From NCBI GenBank assembly GCA_002723275.1, contig PBNZ01000026.1, forward strand, positions 1-64,000: a stretch of DNA of 64,000 bases. Reading direction: 5' to 3'. The stretch is from Planctomycetaceae bacterium (lineage in GTDB: Bacteria > Planctomycetota > Planctomycetia > Pirellulales > Pirellulaceae). Made by a program: the position numbers and the translations under genes. The notes under the pieces are model-generated. The model saw only the letters and a program-made list of their open reading frames with translations, searched no databases and was not told the DNA's origin. Positions 24,909 through 34,936 of this stretch are shown piece by piece (positions within the stretch are counted from its first letter, which is position 1; every line of letters starts with the position of its first letter).

Positions 24909-27511
24909 TCGTCAGTGGCCGCCTTGTCACGCGCCAGTCGGGCCAGAGTCAGTTCGGTCAAGTCACCCGTAGGTTTTGGAATAAGCAACGCGACCAGGTA
25001 GCTGACCAGAAAACAGACGATCGCGCCCATCGCGGCAAGCAGCAGACCGTTAACCGAGTAGACGTAGCTCGCCACGATCAACGTTGCATAACTCACTGCG
25101 ATCCCCGCCCAGGCGTGTAACGCCGTTACTCGTTGAGTGAAGATCCCCAACATGAAGAGGCCGCATAAGGTGCCGCCGAATAATCCAACAATACCCAGGA
25201 AGTATGTGAAGAGATATTGGATGTCTTGAGACGCCATCAGGGCTGCAGCAATGGTGCCGATCGCACCCAGTAATAGCGTGAGTCCGCGAGCCACATTCAG
25301 AAAACTGGTTTCATCACCGGCCGGTCGAAAACGACGGACAAAGTCGGTGGTGATCGCCGTGGAAACCGAGTGAATGCTCGAATCGAGACTCGACATCGCG
25401 GCGGCGAAGACGCCCGCAATGACCAGGCCTGAGATGCCCGGTGGCATTTCTTGAACAATGAACCAAGCAAAGATCTGATCGGTCTTTTCCAGCGGTTCGA
25501 GCTGTGCCGGATAACGTTGGTAGAAAACGAACAGGGCCGTTCCTACGAAAAAGAATAAAGCTGAGGCGGGAATCGACAACAAGGCATTGGTCCAGATGGC
25601 GCGGCCTGCTTCGGCTTCATTCTTCGTTGTTAAATACCGTTGAATGACTGCCTGGTCGGTGGAATAGGAAACCAGATTGTTGAAGACACCGGCCAAGATG
25701 ATCACCGCCAGGCCATCACTCATCCAATCCCAACGGAGATTTACAAGTTGCATCTTGTGGCTGGCTTGAGCGTCCTGGAGGATCGTGACAAAGCCACCGT
25801 CGATTTGCGATGCGACGACGATGACAGCTGCGATGGCTCCGCCCAGCAGAACAATCGTTTGTAAAACATCGGTCCAAATGACCGCTTCGATTCCGCCAAG
25901 GACTGTATACAACGTGCTGAGGATTCCCATCACGAGTATGCACAGATAGACATTCATACCCGTTGCTGCCGACAGAGCGAGTGCTGGCAGCAAAACGACG
26001 ACTCCCATACGGCCAAATTGGAAAACAATAAACGAGAAACTTCCCAGCAGGCGAATTTCAAGACTGAAACGGCGTTCCAGATACTCGTAGGCGGACGTCA
26101 CGTTTAGTCTGCGAAAGAAAGGCAGGTAGATGTAGACGATGATGGGGGCGATCGCCAGGATGCCCCAATTAAAAACGAAATAAGTCCAGTTTGTTCCGTA
26201 GCTTCTCGCGGGAAGCGCCAGATACGTGATGGCACTCAGCATCGTTGCGAAAATCGAAAGCCCCGCTGCCCACCATGGAACTCGTCGACCCGCCAGAAAA
26301 AAGTCGTCCGTTGATTGTTCACGAGAGGCGAAAAATAATCCGATGCCAACGAGGCCCGCCAGGTAGGCAACCAAGACGGACCAATTGATCCAGCCAAACT
26401 GCCGCGCACTCTTTTGGAAGGAAATCTCCATGACGCGTGGTGAGCGAATACCCGGTCGGCTTTCCCCGCTAACGATGATCCCACGGCTCCCATCGCTCAC
26501 GAAGGGAACGGTGACTCGAGAATCGGCAGATGGAAAGGTTCCCGGTTGGGACCAGCGGCCGGTGATCGGGTTGTAAGCTAAAATCCGACTCGGGAAACCA
26601 GGATGCTGCGCCGGATCCACATTCAACAATGAACCATCCACGCCCCCCAATAAGATCATGTGAGTCTGGCTGCCGGTAAAGGCTGGAGATGGCGCGGCGG
26701 CGACGGGATGCGGCATGTCGTTCAGACGTTCCCAGCTGCCTGCCGAATCTGCGCTTGGCTGATAAACCCAAGTCTCCGTCAGATAGGGAGCGATTCTTTC
26801 CGCTTTTCCGTCCGCTGAAGCACGCAGCTCAATGCCTCCAAAAAGATAAAACTTATCGTTAAGGACGCCAGCCACGGATTGCATCCGGCCGGAGGGGAGC
26901 GTCGCCAGTTCTTTCCAACCCTGCGGATCACTCAGGTCGAGGCTCCAAAACGTATTGAGTGCTGAGGTGGCGTCGAGGCTGTCGATACCGCCCGCAATGT
27001 AGAGTTTGTCGCCAACAAGCGCACCGCACATCTGTGTACAAGGCTGTGGTAGTTCCGGAAGCGTTTGGATTTTGAGCCCGTCCGCTTCGATTGAAAGTCG
27101 GTAGACCTCGCGAGATGCCGTTTCGCCGTCGTCGCCGCCGACAAAGATGACACCACTGCTGTGCGTCACACTCACCCCATAGGCTAATGGTTTGGGGAGA
27201 CGCGTTTCCGAGGTGCTCCAATTGCTTTGCTCGAAATCGAATAGGAAGATTTCGTCATGCCAGATTTTGGTCCCTCCTTGCCAGGGAGGAGCGTCCGGGA
27301 AATTGGCACCACCGGCAGCAATCAACTGGTTCTCGTGCATTCCAGCAAACATGCCTGCCAGGCCGACTTTGTTCGGGATCGGTGCAAGCTCCCCCCAGTG
27401 GATGATGCTTTCCGGTTCGGAAGCCGCCAGCGTACCGCTCTGAGTCAGCACGCACATCGAGAGCAGAACACCGAAAAATTGAGATATAACTTTTGGAGAT
27501 GTTCGACGCAT
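24905..27511 (-). CDS. Kelch (mutarotase-like) domain fused to a sodium:solute symporter
   Basis: From ATG 27511 this is an 868-residue fusion. A signal peptide (MRRTSPKVISQFFGVLL) is followed by kelch repeats (WGELAPIPNKVGLAGM; KLYIAGGID; KFYLFGGIE; HMILLGGVDG) to about residue 365, similar to NanM/YjhT-type sialic-acid mutarotases. The rest has about 13 membrane helices of the SSS family, with FFLAGRRVPWWAAGLSIFAT and SSLDSSIHS. The propeller would sit in the periplasm and hand sugar to the symporter. The upstream in-frame ATG at 27586 lacks a signal sequence context. Sialic acid as substrate is inferred from the fusion and the divergent sialidase. Confidence 0.9.
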   Translation of the reverse strand: MRRTSPKVISQFFGVLLSMCVLTQSGTLAASEPESIIHWGELAPIPNKVGLAGMFAGMHENQLIAAGGANFPDAPPWQGGTKIWHDEIFLFDFEQSNWSTSETRLPKPLAYGVSVTHSSGVIFVGGDDGETASREVYRLSIEADGLKIQTLPELPQPCTQMCGALVGDKLYIAGGIDSLDATSALNTFWSLDLSDPQGWKELATLPSGRMQSVAGVLNDKFYLFGGIELRASADGKAERIAPYLTETWVYQPSADSAGSWERLNDMPHPVAAAPSPAFTGSQTHMILLGGVDGSLLNVDPAQHPGFPSRILAYNPITGRWSQPGTFPSADSRVTVPFVSDGSRGIIVSGESRPGIRSPRVMEISFQKSARQFGWINWSVLVAYLAGLVGIGLFFASREQSTDDFFLAGRRVPWWAAGLSIFATMLSAITYLALPARSYGTNWTYFVFNWGILAIAPIIVYIYLPFFRRLNVTSAYEYLERRFSLEIRLLGSFSFIVFQFGRMGVVVLLPALALSAATGMNVYLCILVMGILSTLYTVLGGIEAVIWTDVLQTIVLLGGAIAAVIVVASQIDGGFVTILQDAQASHKMQLVNLRWDWMSDGLAVIILAGVFNNLVSYSTDQAVIQRYLTTKNEAEAGRAIWTNALLSIPASALFFFVGTALFVFYQRYPAQLEPLEKTDQIFAWFIVQEMPPGISGLVIAGVFAAAMSSLDSSIHSVSTAITTDFVRRFRPAGDETSFLNVARGLTLLLGAIGTIAAALMASQDIQYLFTYFLGIVGLFGGTLCGLFMLGIFTQRVTALHAWAGIAVSYATLIVASYVYSVNGLLLAAMGAIVCFLVSYLVALLIPKPTGDLTELTLARLARDKAATDD

Positions 27512-27679
27512 GACAAGATTCGATTTGAGATGAAGGCGAAAGTGGCGTACCATGTTGGGCGTTAGGGCTGGACCGTCCCCGGTCAACGCACTATTGTGTC
27601 GATGCCGGCACGCATTTGCTACCTGCCCTCAAGCGTTACCCGCTGATTCTTTCCGCTTTCCGTCGATCGGATTTTACTA

Positions 27680-28813
27680 ATGATTCGCCCCACCTTGACT
27701 CTCGCCCTTATTTTCGCGGCGTTGCCCTGCGTGAGTGCTGAACCTAAACGCGGATATTCGATTCCAACTCTTGACCTGGCCGATCAACAACATCGCCAGG
27801 TGTTAGTGGATCGAGAGCCTGGTCAATACTTGGGACATCCGACTACCGTGTTGTTGGAAGATGGGAAGACGATCATCACGGTTTATCCAAAAGGACATGG
27901 TCGCGGTCCCATCGTTATGAAACGGAGCGAAGATGGGGGTAAGACTTGGGGGCCTCGATTAGACGTACCCGCTTCGTGGGCGACGAGTCTTGAGACACCC
28001 ACGATTCACCGTGTCGTGGATGCCAATGGCCAAAAGCGGCTGATCGTTTGGTCCGGACTCTATCCTGCACGGCTGGCTGTCTCCGAAGATGATGGACAGA
28101 GTTGGAGCGAATTGAAGACGGCAGGCGATTGGGGCGGCATTGTGGTCATGGGGAGTGTCGTTCCCTTGAAAACTCCTGGTTATTATCTGGCGATGTTTCA
28201 CGACGACGGCCGTTTTTTGACGAAAGCGGGCAAACGCGGTCCTTTTCAACTTTTGAAGACATTTTCTCAAGACGGAGGACTGAGCTGGAGCGATCCAGAG
28301 GTGATCCTTAGTCGCAGCGATATTCATCTCTGCGAACCTGGTGTTGTGCAATCCCCCGATGGCAAACAATTGGCCGCGCTACTACGAGAGAATTCGCGAC
28401 AGCGCAACTCGTATCTCGTCTCATCCGACGACGAGGGACGTAGTTGGAGCGAACCTCAGGAATTGCCCGCGTCGCTCACCGGAGACCGACATACCGCCAA
28501 ATACGCGCCAGACGGACGTCTCTTCATTAGTTTTCGCGATACAACTCACGAGAGTCCCACTCGAGGCGATTGGGTGGCCTGGGTTGGAACCTACGATGAC
28601 ATTGTTAGCGGTCGAGAAGGCCAATACCGAGTACGACTGATGGATAACCATCGAAGTGCCGATTGTGCCTATCCCGGAGTCGAGGTTTTGCCTGATGGAA
28701 CGATCGTGACCACCACTTATGGGCATTGGATGCCAGAGGAATCGCCTTACATTGTGAGTGTCCGTTTGAAATTATCTGAATTGGATGAGTTAGCCGTCTC
28801 ATCGGATCCTTGA
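27680..28813 (+). CDS. Secreted sialidase-family exo-glycosidase (BNR/Asp-box)
   Basis: A 377-residue protein with a signal peptide (TLTLALIFAALPCVSA) and a beta-propeller with four Asp-boxes: SEDGGKTWGP, SEDDGQSWSE, SQDGGLSWSD and SDDEGRSWSE. These mark sialidases and related six-bladed propellers. Arg-rich strands (LLRENSRQRNS) could supply the arginine triad that binds the sialic-acid carboxylate, but I cannot confirm it without structure alignment. It is divergent from the mutarotase/symporter gene, about 170 bp apart, which supports sialic acid release followed by uptake. Confidence 0.87.
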   Translation: MIRPTLTLALIFAALPCVSAEPKRGYSIPTLDLADQQHRQVLVDREPGQYLGHPTTVLLEDGKTIITVYPKGHGRGPIVMKRSEDGGKTWGPRLDVPASWATSLETPTIHRVVDANGQKRLIVWSGLYPARLAVSEDDGQSWSELKTAGDWGGIVVMGSVVPLKTPGYYLAMFHDDGRFLTKAGKRGPFQLLKTFSQDGGLSWSDPEVILSRSDIHLCEPGVVQSPDGKQLAALLRENSRQRNSYLVSSDDEGRSWSEPQELPASLTGDRHTAKYAPDGRLFISFRDTTHESPTRGDWVAWVGTYDDIVSGREGQYRVRLMDNHRSADCAYPGVEVLPDGTIVTTTYGHWMPEESPYIVSVRLKLSELDELAVSSDP

Positions 28814-28865
28814 TCCTCAGAGGTGTTCGCTGACCATAGAGATCGCTTAATCGATGAGGTAAATC

Positions 28866-30086
28866 ATGAAACGAGTAAAAACTGCAATCCTTTTGTCAAT
28901 CCTGTGTGTGGGTTTCGGTCTTGCACCCGCAAAGACCAGTGAGGGCCAAGAAGCGGATGTGAGTCCGTTGCCTCTTAAAATCGAACGGGCGTTCCCGGAA
29001 ATTCGCCCTCGACGTCCCGTTGTCATGACGACGGCCGACGATGGTACCGATCGACTGTTTATGGTTACCCAACAGGGCGTGGTTCAGTTCATCCCCAATC
29101 GACAGGATGTGACCGAAGATGATATCCAGGTTTATCTAGACATCGAATCGAAAGTCGTTTACGACGATCGCAAGAACGAGGAAGGATTACTCGGCCTTGC
29201 CTTCCATCCAAAGTACAAGTCGAACGGTGAATTCTTTGTTTACTACACCACGACGGATGAACCGCTAACCTCAGTGGTTTCCCGCTTTCGAGTTTCGAAG
29301 GACGACCCGAACAAGGCGGATCCGAACTCTGAAGAAGAAATCATGCGAATCAAGCAACCGTTCTGGAATCACAACGGTGGTACGATCGCTTTCGGAACCG
29401 ATGGTTATCTCTACATTGGGCTTGGAGACGGTGGAGCTTTCAATGACCCTCAAATGAACGGTCAGAACATTCAGTCGTTGCTCGGTTCCATCCTGCGAAT
29501 TGATGTCGACAAGAAAGACGAAGGCAAGAACTATTCGATTCCAAAGGACAATCCGTTTTACGGTCACCCCCGGTTGGCCCGCGGCGAAATCTATGCCTAT
29601 GGCTTCCGCAATGTTTGGAGGATGTCGTTCGATCGCAAAAATGGAGCCTTGTGGGCTGCCGATGTCGGGCAGGATCTTTGGGAAGAAATTAACGTCGTCG
29701 TTTCCGGTGGTAACTACGGCTGGAATCTACGCGAAGGTAATCATAAGTTTGGTCTCGTCGGTGTAGAGGCTCAAAACGGTTTGATCGATCCGATCTGGGA
29801 ATATGACCACAAAGTTGGCAAGTCGATCACTGGCGGTTGTGTTTACCGTGGCCAACTGCTACCCCAACTCGATGGCTACTACATCTATGCCGACTATGTC
29901 AGCGGCAAAGTGTGGGGATTGAAATATGATTACGATCAAAAGCGTGTCGTGGCCAATCGCGAAATCTCGACCGCTTCGATCGAGGGTGGCAACGTGCCTG
30001 TGATTACCTTCGGACAAGATCACCAGGGCGAGGTTTATCTGTCGGACGCATTCGGACGTATCTTCCGCATCGTTGAAGACAAATAG
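28866..30086 (+). CDS. PQQ-type glucose/sorbosone dehydrogenase family protein
   Basis: A 406-residue exported protein with a signal peptide and a six-bladed propeller of the soluble glucose dehydrogenase/aldose sugar dehydrogenase type. Motifs: EEGLLGLAFHPKY, FWNHNGGTIAFGTDGYLYIGLGDGG, YAYGFRNVWRMSFD, GADVGQDLWEEIN-like region and GGNYGWNLREG. Members oxidise sugars in the periplasm with PQQ. GAGG precedes the ATG by seven bases. No heme c motif is present. A strong terminator follows the stop. Confidence 0.9.
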   Translation: MKRVKTAILLSILCVGFGLAPAKTSEGQEADVSPLPLKIERAFPEIRPRRPVVMTTADDGTDRLFMVTQQGVVQFIPNRQDVTEDDIQVYLDIESKVVYDDRKNEEGLLGLAFHPKYKSNGEFFVYYTTTDEPLTSVVSRFRVSKDDPNKADPNSEEEIMRIKQPFWNHNGGTIAFGTDGYLYIGLGDGGAFNDPQMNGQNIQSLLGSILRIDVDKKDEGKNYSIPKDNPFYGHPRLARGEIYAYGFRNVWRMSFDRKNGALWAADVGQDLWEEINVVVSGGNYGWNLREGNHKFGLVGVEAQNGLIDPIWEYDHKVGKSITGGCVYRGQLLPQLDGYYIYADYVSGKVWGLKYDYDQKRVVANREISTASIEGGNVPVITFGQDHQGEVYLSDAFGRIFRIVEDK

Positions 30087-30113
30087 ATCACCGTCATTGA
30101 TGGAAAATCATTG

Positions 30114-30148
30114 AACGCGGCAAGAGCCAGCCTCTTGTCGCGTTTTTT
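30114..30148 (+). terminator. Rho-independent terminator of the sugar dehydrogenase gene
   Basis: AACGCG-G-CAAGAG (30114-30126) pairs with CTCTTG-T-CGCGTT (30132-30144) around a 5-base loop, and a run of six T follows. Confidence 0.9.
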
Positions 30149-30348
30149 GGTGCTGAATCATTGCTATGAATGCAGCCATAAACTGCGTGTAGATATCGTA
30201 AATTCCGAAACTCCTAAAGTCGTGTTCGCTGCGTTTCGATAACGTAAGACGGACGCCCATTCGCAGCGACCTGCTTGCGCTGCTTGCAAACGGGTGTATC
30301 CTTCCACGTAATGTCGTCTTTCATGCGTCGAGCAGATGCGGAGATGGA

Positions 30349-31737
30349 ATGATGATTCGCCGATCGGTCGTCGTCCTGCTTGTCCTCGGAGTGATTCCAG
30401 GATTCTGGCTTCCGAAATCCCTCCACGCGCAGAATTCGCCCAGCGTCTTGCCGGGGGATGATCTTCCCGATCTGATGGCACCCGATGAAATCGATACACC
30501 GGAAGAATTGCCGATGGGTGACGCGCTTCCGGAAGGACCTTTTTCCGGCCAGGAGTCGCTGCCTGTGCAGTTGGGTGGACCCGAATTCAATCATCCAACT
30601 GCGAGTGAACCTGCTCCGTTGGAGCCGGGTTTTGTCGATCCCGTTGAAGTCGATAGGGAGAGTGAGCTTTCGAGTGAAGTGATTGGCATTGGTGATCCAG
30701 ATGAAATCCCTCATGAAATAGTCCAGGAACGAAATGCAGCCGGACAGGTGATTGTCGAACGCGGTGTTGCTCAAGACGTAAATGAAAACTACGTCAATCA
30801 TGGCCCGTGGCGCATGTGGGACGCGGAAGGCAACTTGATTGCGGAAGGCGAATTTCGAATGGGCCAACGATCAGGCGACTGGGCACGTTGGTACCAGCCG
30901 ACGGATGCGGGAATCTTCGCCGCGCCTCCCTTCTCAATGTTCTCACCTCCGTTTTTGTCCAAAGCCAGTTTCGACAACGGTGAAATCGATGGGCGTTGGA
31001 CGATCAGTGATCAACACGATCGACTTATCTGTGAATGGAGCTTTTTATCGGGGCAGCGCCACGGAAAGTCGACTTGGTGGTATCCCAACGAAACAAGGAT
31101 GCGCGAGTTAACCTACGACTATGGAAATCTCGAAGGTGAACTGATTGAATGGGACAGCAACGGAGATGTTCGCACACGAGTTGAATACCAAGATGGTCGT
31201 CGTTGGGAAAAGACCACAACGCTCTACAAGAATGGGCAGAAGCAAATGGAAGGTATGGTTTTGCGAGCTCGACTCATTCTGAAAACGCCAGACGACTGGT
31301 GGGAAGCAAAACTGGCCGGATATCGACGCGAAGGACAGGATGAGAAACACGGTGAATGGACTGCCTGGTATCCCAACGGTCAGATCAAGTTCACCGGGGA
31401 ATATCAGAACAATCGCCCGGCAGGTGACTTTTCATGGTGGTATGCCAACGGACAGAAGTCTCTCGAAGGTAGCTACGACGCCGGCGAAAAAACGGGAAAA
31501 TGGATTTGGTGGCACGAATCGGGATTGAAATCGATCGAAGGTCGATATCTGACAGGTTCGCCCGTCGAACGGTGGATCTGGTGGAATGAGGGCGGTCGTG
31601 TGCATCAAAGGATCAACTTCTCTGAGGCGGAACCGATCTACTCTCAGCCCGTGACGACTCCCAATACAATCCCCAAAAAGACGGCACAGGGACTTCCCCA
31701 TCGCCGTTCGATGAACATTCGTAGTAAGCCTCGGTAG
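30349..31737 (+). CDS. Secreted MORN/YwqK-like repeat protein
   Basis: 462 residues with a signal peptide (VVVLLVLGVIPGFWLP), an acidic Pro/Glu-rich segment (residues 30-130) and then a chain of beta-hairpin repeats of the MORN-variant kind: W-D-A-E-G-N-L-I-A-E-G-E-F, YPNGQIKFTGEYQNNRP, YANGQKSLEGSYDAGEK and HESGLKSIEGRYLTGSP. Such YwqK-like proteins are often labelled antitoxins by name transfer, but that is not supported here. Probably a periplasmic or surface scaffold. Confidence 0.85.
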   Translation: MMIRRSVVVLLVLGVIPGFWLPKSLHAQNSPSVLPGDDLPDLMAPDEIDTPEELPMGDALPEGPFSGQESLPVQLGGPEFNHPTASEPAPLEPGFVDPVEVDRESELSSEVIGIGDPDEIPHEIVQERNAAGQVIVERGVAQDVNENYVNHGPWRMWDAEGNLIAEGEFRMGQRSGDWARWYQPTDAGIFAAPPFSMFSPPFLSKASFDNGEIDGRWTISDQHDRLICEWSFLSGQRHGKSTWWYPNETRMRELTYDYGNLEGELIEWDSNGDVRTRVEYQDGRRWEKTTTLYKNGQKQMEGMVLRARLILKTPDDWWEAKLAGYRREGQDEKHGEWTAWYPNGQIKFTGEYQNNRPAGDFSWWYANGQKSLEGSYDAGEKTGKWIWWHESGLKSIEGRYLTGSPVERWIWWNEGGRVHQRINFSEAEPIYSQPVTTPNTIPKKTAQGLPHRRSMNIRSKPR

Positions 31738-31979
31738 ACACCTGTCGTTGAGAGTGATCTCCGGGAAGGGGAGCCGATAACGGGGAAGAGGATCGGTTCC
31801 ACTCTTTTTGCCGCGAATTCTCACCGCACTTCTAGCGGCCACACTGGCAGACTGCAGCCAAGCCCCTTTTTCGCGTCCCCAAGCTCCGCTACATTCCAGA
31901 ATCTTGTGCATCTCAGGATCTTGGATCCTCGCGTGAGGATGCTGAGTGTCAGGTACCAAAAAGGGGAGTAGATAGGGCC

Positions 31980-32687
31980 ATGTCACCATCGATTGTGGGC
32001 ATGATTGACCACGCGCTGTTGCATCCGACGATGACTGATGAGGAGCTGCGTGCCGGTTGTGAACTCGCCAAACAGCTCGGCGTGGCAAGTGTTTGCGTCA
32101 AGCCATATGCCGTTTCCACCGCCATGCATATTCTGGATGGGAGTGGAGTCGCGGTAGGAACGGTGATCGGCTTTCCGCACGGCTCGAACCTTACCGAAAT
32201 CAAGGTGTTGGAAACTCGCTTTGCCTGTGAGCAGGGGGCGAGCGAAGTGGATTTGGTGGTCAATATTGGCAAAGTCTTGAGCGAAGACTGGGATTATGTC
32301 GAGGTCGAGATTCGAAACGTTGTCGATACCGCTCATTCGTTTGGGGCCCTCACCAAAGTCATCTTTGAGAATGACTATCTCGAGGACGATCGGTTCAAAA
32401 TCCAACTTTGTGATATCTGTCGACGAGTCGGTGCGGAGTTCGTGAAAACGTCAACAGGATTCGGTTTTGTGAAACAGTCTGGCGGAGATTACAACTATCG
32501 CGGAGCGACCGAAGCAGATGTTCGGTTGATGAGTGAACATGCGGGGGACCAGATGCAGGTCAAGGCAGCGGGAGGAATCCGGAGTTTTGAGGATGCTCAA
32601 AAAATGGTGGACCTTGGCGCGACTCGATTGGGAACCAGTGCGTCGGCGGGTATCGCAGCGGGCCAACCCGATTCAGAAAGCTACTAA
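31980..32687 (+). CDS. deoC: Deoxyribose-phosphate aldolase
   Basis: Cleaves 2-deoxyribose-5-phosphate to acetaldehyde and glyceraldehyde-3-phosphate. The 235-residue protein has EVDLVVN (Asp91), the Schiff-base lysine Lys156 in EFVKTSTGF and the second lysine in VKAAGGIRS near 194. GGGGAG precedes the ATG. It is first in a tight run with purine nucleoside phosphorylase, thymidylate synthase and dihydrofolate reductase (gaps of 12, 26 and 32 bp). Confidence 0.96.
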   Translation: MSPSIVGMIDHALLHPTMTDEELRAGCELAKQLGVASVCVKPYAVSTAMHILDGSGVAVGTVIGFPHGSNLTEIKVLETRFACEQGASEVDLVVNIGKVLSEDWDYVEVEIRNVVDTAHSFGALTKVIFENDYLEDDRFKIQLCDICRRVGAEFVKTSTGFGFVKQSGGDYNYRGATEADVRLMSEHAGDQMQVKAAGGIRSFEDAQKMVDLGATRLGTSASAGIAAGQPDSESY

Positions 32688-32699
32688 CAAGACGGACTG

Positions 32700-33521
32700 A
32701 TGGATCGAAGCCAGATTGAACAAGCTCGCGATGCCGTCAACTCAAGCTGGGATCAGCAGCCTCGAGTCGGTATCATTCTTGGCACGGGACTGACCTCGTT
32801 CGCAAATCAGATCGATGTTGCTGTCGCGATCGATTACGATCAGATTCCGCATTTCGCTCGCTCGACTGCCCTGGGGCATCGCGGCCGTCTGTTGTGTGGA
32901 TTTGTCGAGGGTGTGCCCGTGGTCACGATGGACGGAAGATTCCATCTTTACGAAGGCTATACTTCAGAGCAGATTGCTTTCCCCGTTCGGGTGATGAAAG
33001 AGCTCGGCATCGAGTTGCTGATTGTTTCCAACGCCAGTGGAGGCGTAAACCCGACGCTGCGATCTGGCGACGTTGTTGTGATCGAAGACCATATCAATCT
33101 GATGTTCGACAATCCCTTGATCGGACCTAATGATGATCGGCTTGGTGAACGTTTTCCCGATATGTTGGCACCCTATGACGCTGAAATCAATCAGCGAGCC
33201 TTGACGCTGGCTCGACAGCACAGCTTTCAGGCTCAGCTCGGCGTTTATGCCGGCATGACAGGACCGAATTACGAGACTCGAGCCGAATATCGGTTCTTGC
33301 GAACGATTGGAGTCGATGTGGTGGGGATGTCGACGGTTCCCGAGGTAATTGTCGCCCGTCATGCGGGTCTCCGCGTGTTGGCGCTTTCCGCGGTAACGAA
33401 TGTTTGTGACCCAGATCAGCTTACCTCGACCAGCGGTGACGCTGTTGTTGCGGCAGCCGAGTCGACGGAACCCAAAATGCGTGATATTGTGACGGGCGTG
33501 CTACGGACGCTTGATAATTGA
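32700..33521 (+). CDS. punA: Purine nucleoside phosphorylase
   Basis: A 273-residue trimeric-type PNP (mammalian/PunA class): [12 protein letters not shown] at the N-terminus, [30 protein letters not shown], the [16 protein letters not shown] active-site segment and [15 protein letters not shown]. It splits purine (deoxy)nucleosides to base and (deoxy)ribose-1-phosphate, which feeds DeoC after mutase action. It follows deoC by 12 bp. Confidence 0.95.
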   Translation: MDRSQIEQARDAVNSSWDQQPRVGIILGTGLTSFANQIDVAVAIDYDQIPHFARSTALGHRGRLLCGFVEGVPVVTMDGRFHLYEGYTSEQIAFPVRVMKELGIELLIVSNASGGVNPTLRSGDVVVIEDHINLMFDNPLIGPNDDRLGERFPDMLAPYDAEINQRALTLARQHSFQAQLGVYAGMTGPNYETRAEYRFLRTIGVDVVGMSTVPEVIVARHAGLRVLALSAVTNVCDPDQLTSTSGDAVVAAAESTEPKMRDIVTGVLRTLDN

Positions 33522-33547
33522 AACTTTTGACGTGCAGGGAGGTCGAG

Positions 33548-34342
33548 ATGAGACAGTATCTAGATCTGTTGCAGCACATTCTTGATAACGGTTGCGAAAA
33601 ATCGGATCGCACAGGGACCGGGACGCTCAGCCTGTTTGGCCACCAAATGCGGTTTGATCTGGGCGAAGGCTTCCCTTTGCTGACGACGAAAAAGTTGCAT
33701 CTAAAGTCGATCATCCATGAGTTGCTCTGGTTTTTGAAGGGTGAAACCAACGTTGCCTATCTCAAAGAACACCGTGTTCGCATTTGGGATGAATGGGCCG
33801 ACGAACAAGGCGAATTAGGGCCCGTTTACGGATACCAATGGCGGCATTGGACCGGAGCCGATGGTCGGGAGACCGATCAGGTGTCTGACCTCATCCAGCA
33901 GATTCAAACCAATCCCGATTCGCGGCGACTGATCATTTCGGCCTGGAACGTGGCTGATGTGCCGCAGATGGCCTTGCCACCATGCCATTTACTCTGTCAG
34001 TTTTACGTTGCCGAAGGCAAACTCTCGTGCCAGCTCTACCAACGTAGCGCTGACGTTTTTCTGGGAGTTCCTTTCAACATCGCATCCTACGCTTTGTTGA
34101 CCATGATGGTTGCTCAGGTGTGTGGGCTTGAGGCCCATGAGTTTGTCCACACATTCGGCGATGTGCACCTGTATACGAATCATGTTGAACAGGCCAGACT
34201 TCAATTGGAGCGTCAACCTCGCCCTCGTCCCAAAATGATTTTGAACCCGGATGTTCACTCAATCTTCGACTTCAAGTTTGAGGATTTCCAACTGGAAGAG
34301 TACGAGCCTCATCCTCACATCGCAGCACCGGTCGCAGTTTAG
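33548..34342 (+). CDS. thyA: Thymidylate synthase
   Basis: Methylates dUMP to dTMP using methylene-tetrahydrofolate. From ATG 33548 (AGGGAGG upstream) it has 264 residues, the E. coli length, with catalytic Cys146 in ALPPCH, the R-R-x-I-x-x-A-W segment ([10 protein letters not shown]) and the terminal APVAV. The alternative start at 33518 is less well placed. Its product dihydrofolate is reduced by the FolA encoded 32 bp later. Confidence 0.97.
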   Translation: MRQYLDLLQHILDNGCEKSDRTGTGTLSLFGHQMRFDLGEGFPLLTTKKLHLKSIIHELLWFLKGETNVAYLKEHRVRIWDEWADEQGELGPVYGYQWRHWTGADGRETDQVSDLIQQIQTNPDSRRLIISAWNVADVPQMALPPCHLLCQFYVAEGKLSCQLYQRSADVFLGVPFNIASYALLTMMVAQVCGLEAHEFVHTFGDVHLYTNHVEQARLQLERQPRPRPKMILNPDVHSIFDFKFEDFQLEEYEPHPHIAAPVAV

Positions 34343-34363
34343 TCGCAGTTTAGTCGCAGTTAA
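34331..34363. repeat. Triple 11-bp tandem repeat at the thyA end
   Basis: GTCGCAGTTTA occurs at 34331-34341 and 34342-34352, with a last variant GTCGCAGTTAA at 34353-34363. The thyA stop TAG lies at the first junction, and the folA ribosome binding site AAGGAG begins at the end of the third copy. Confidence 0.9.
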
Positions 34364-34374
34364 GGAGATCTAGC

Positions 34375-34878
34375 ATGCTGCTTTCGTTGATCGTGGCCGT
34401 TGCCGAAAATGGTGTGATCGGTCGTGAAGGTGGCTTGCCTTGGCATTTGTCTGCCGACTTGCAGAACTTCAAGAAAATCACCATGGGACATTCGATCATC
34501 ATGGGGAGAAAGACGTTCGAATCGATCGGGAGGCCCTTGCCGGGACGCCAATCGATCGTCATTACTCGCGATTCGAAATTGACCTTTGATGGATGTGAAG
34601 TCTGTACGAGTTTCGATGAGGCGGTTGCCATTGCGCAACGCCACAGCGATCAGGCCTTCATCATTGGGGGGTGTCAAATCTACGAATTGGCGTTGCCTCG
34701 TGTCGATCGTTTGTATTGGACTCAGGTCTTTGCGCATGTGGATGGTGATGTTTCTTTTCCTCAGATCGACTGGGATGGTTGGAAGCTTACCGCGGAAGAA
34801 CACGGAACTGCTGATGAGCGGAATGACCATGACTATTGCCTGCGAGAATATCAAAGACTCGAGAGCCGTGACGCCTAG
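34375..34878 (+). CDS. folA: Dihydrofolate reductase
   Basis: A 167-residue enzyme with LIVAVAENGVIGREGGLPWHLSAD (split here in text: substrate loop and Trp), IIMGRKTFESIG and FIIGGCQIYELAL, all typical of DHFR. It regenerates tetrahydrofolate consumed by ThyA. AAGGAG lies seven bases before the ATG. Last gene of the deoC-punA-thyA-folA run. Confidence 0.96.
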   Translation: MLLSLIVAVAENGVIGREGGLPWHLSADLQNFKKITMGHSIIMGRKTFESIGRPLPGRQSIVITRDSKLTFDGCEVCTSFDEAVAIAQRHSDQAFIIGGCQIYELALPRVDRLYWTQVFAHVDGDVSFPQIDWDGWKLTAEEHGTADERNDHDYCLREYQRLESRDA

Positions 34879-34936
34879 GGCCGTGAATTCCGCTCTGCCT
34901 GAAATGGAGAGATTCAAGGCTGATGGAACGTCCCGC

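Noticed and set aside
30349-31737. YwqK-type antitoxin of a toxin-antitoxin system
   Set aside because: Only the repeat type matches; there is a signal peptide and no toxin gene next to it.
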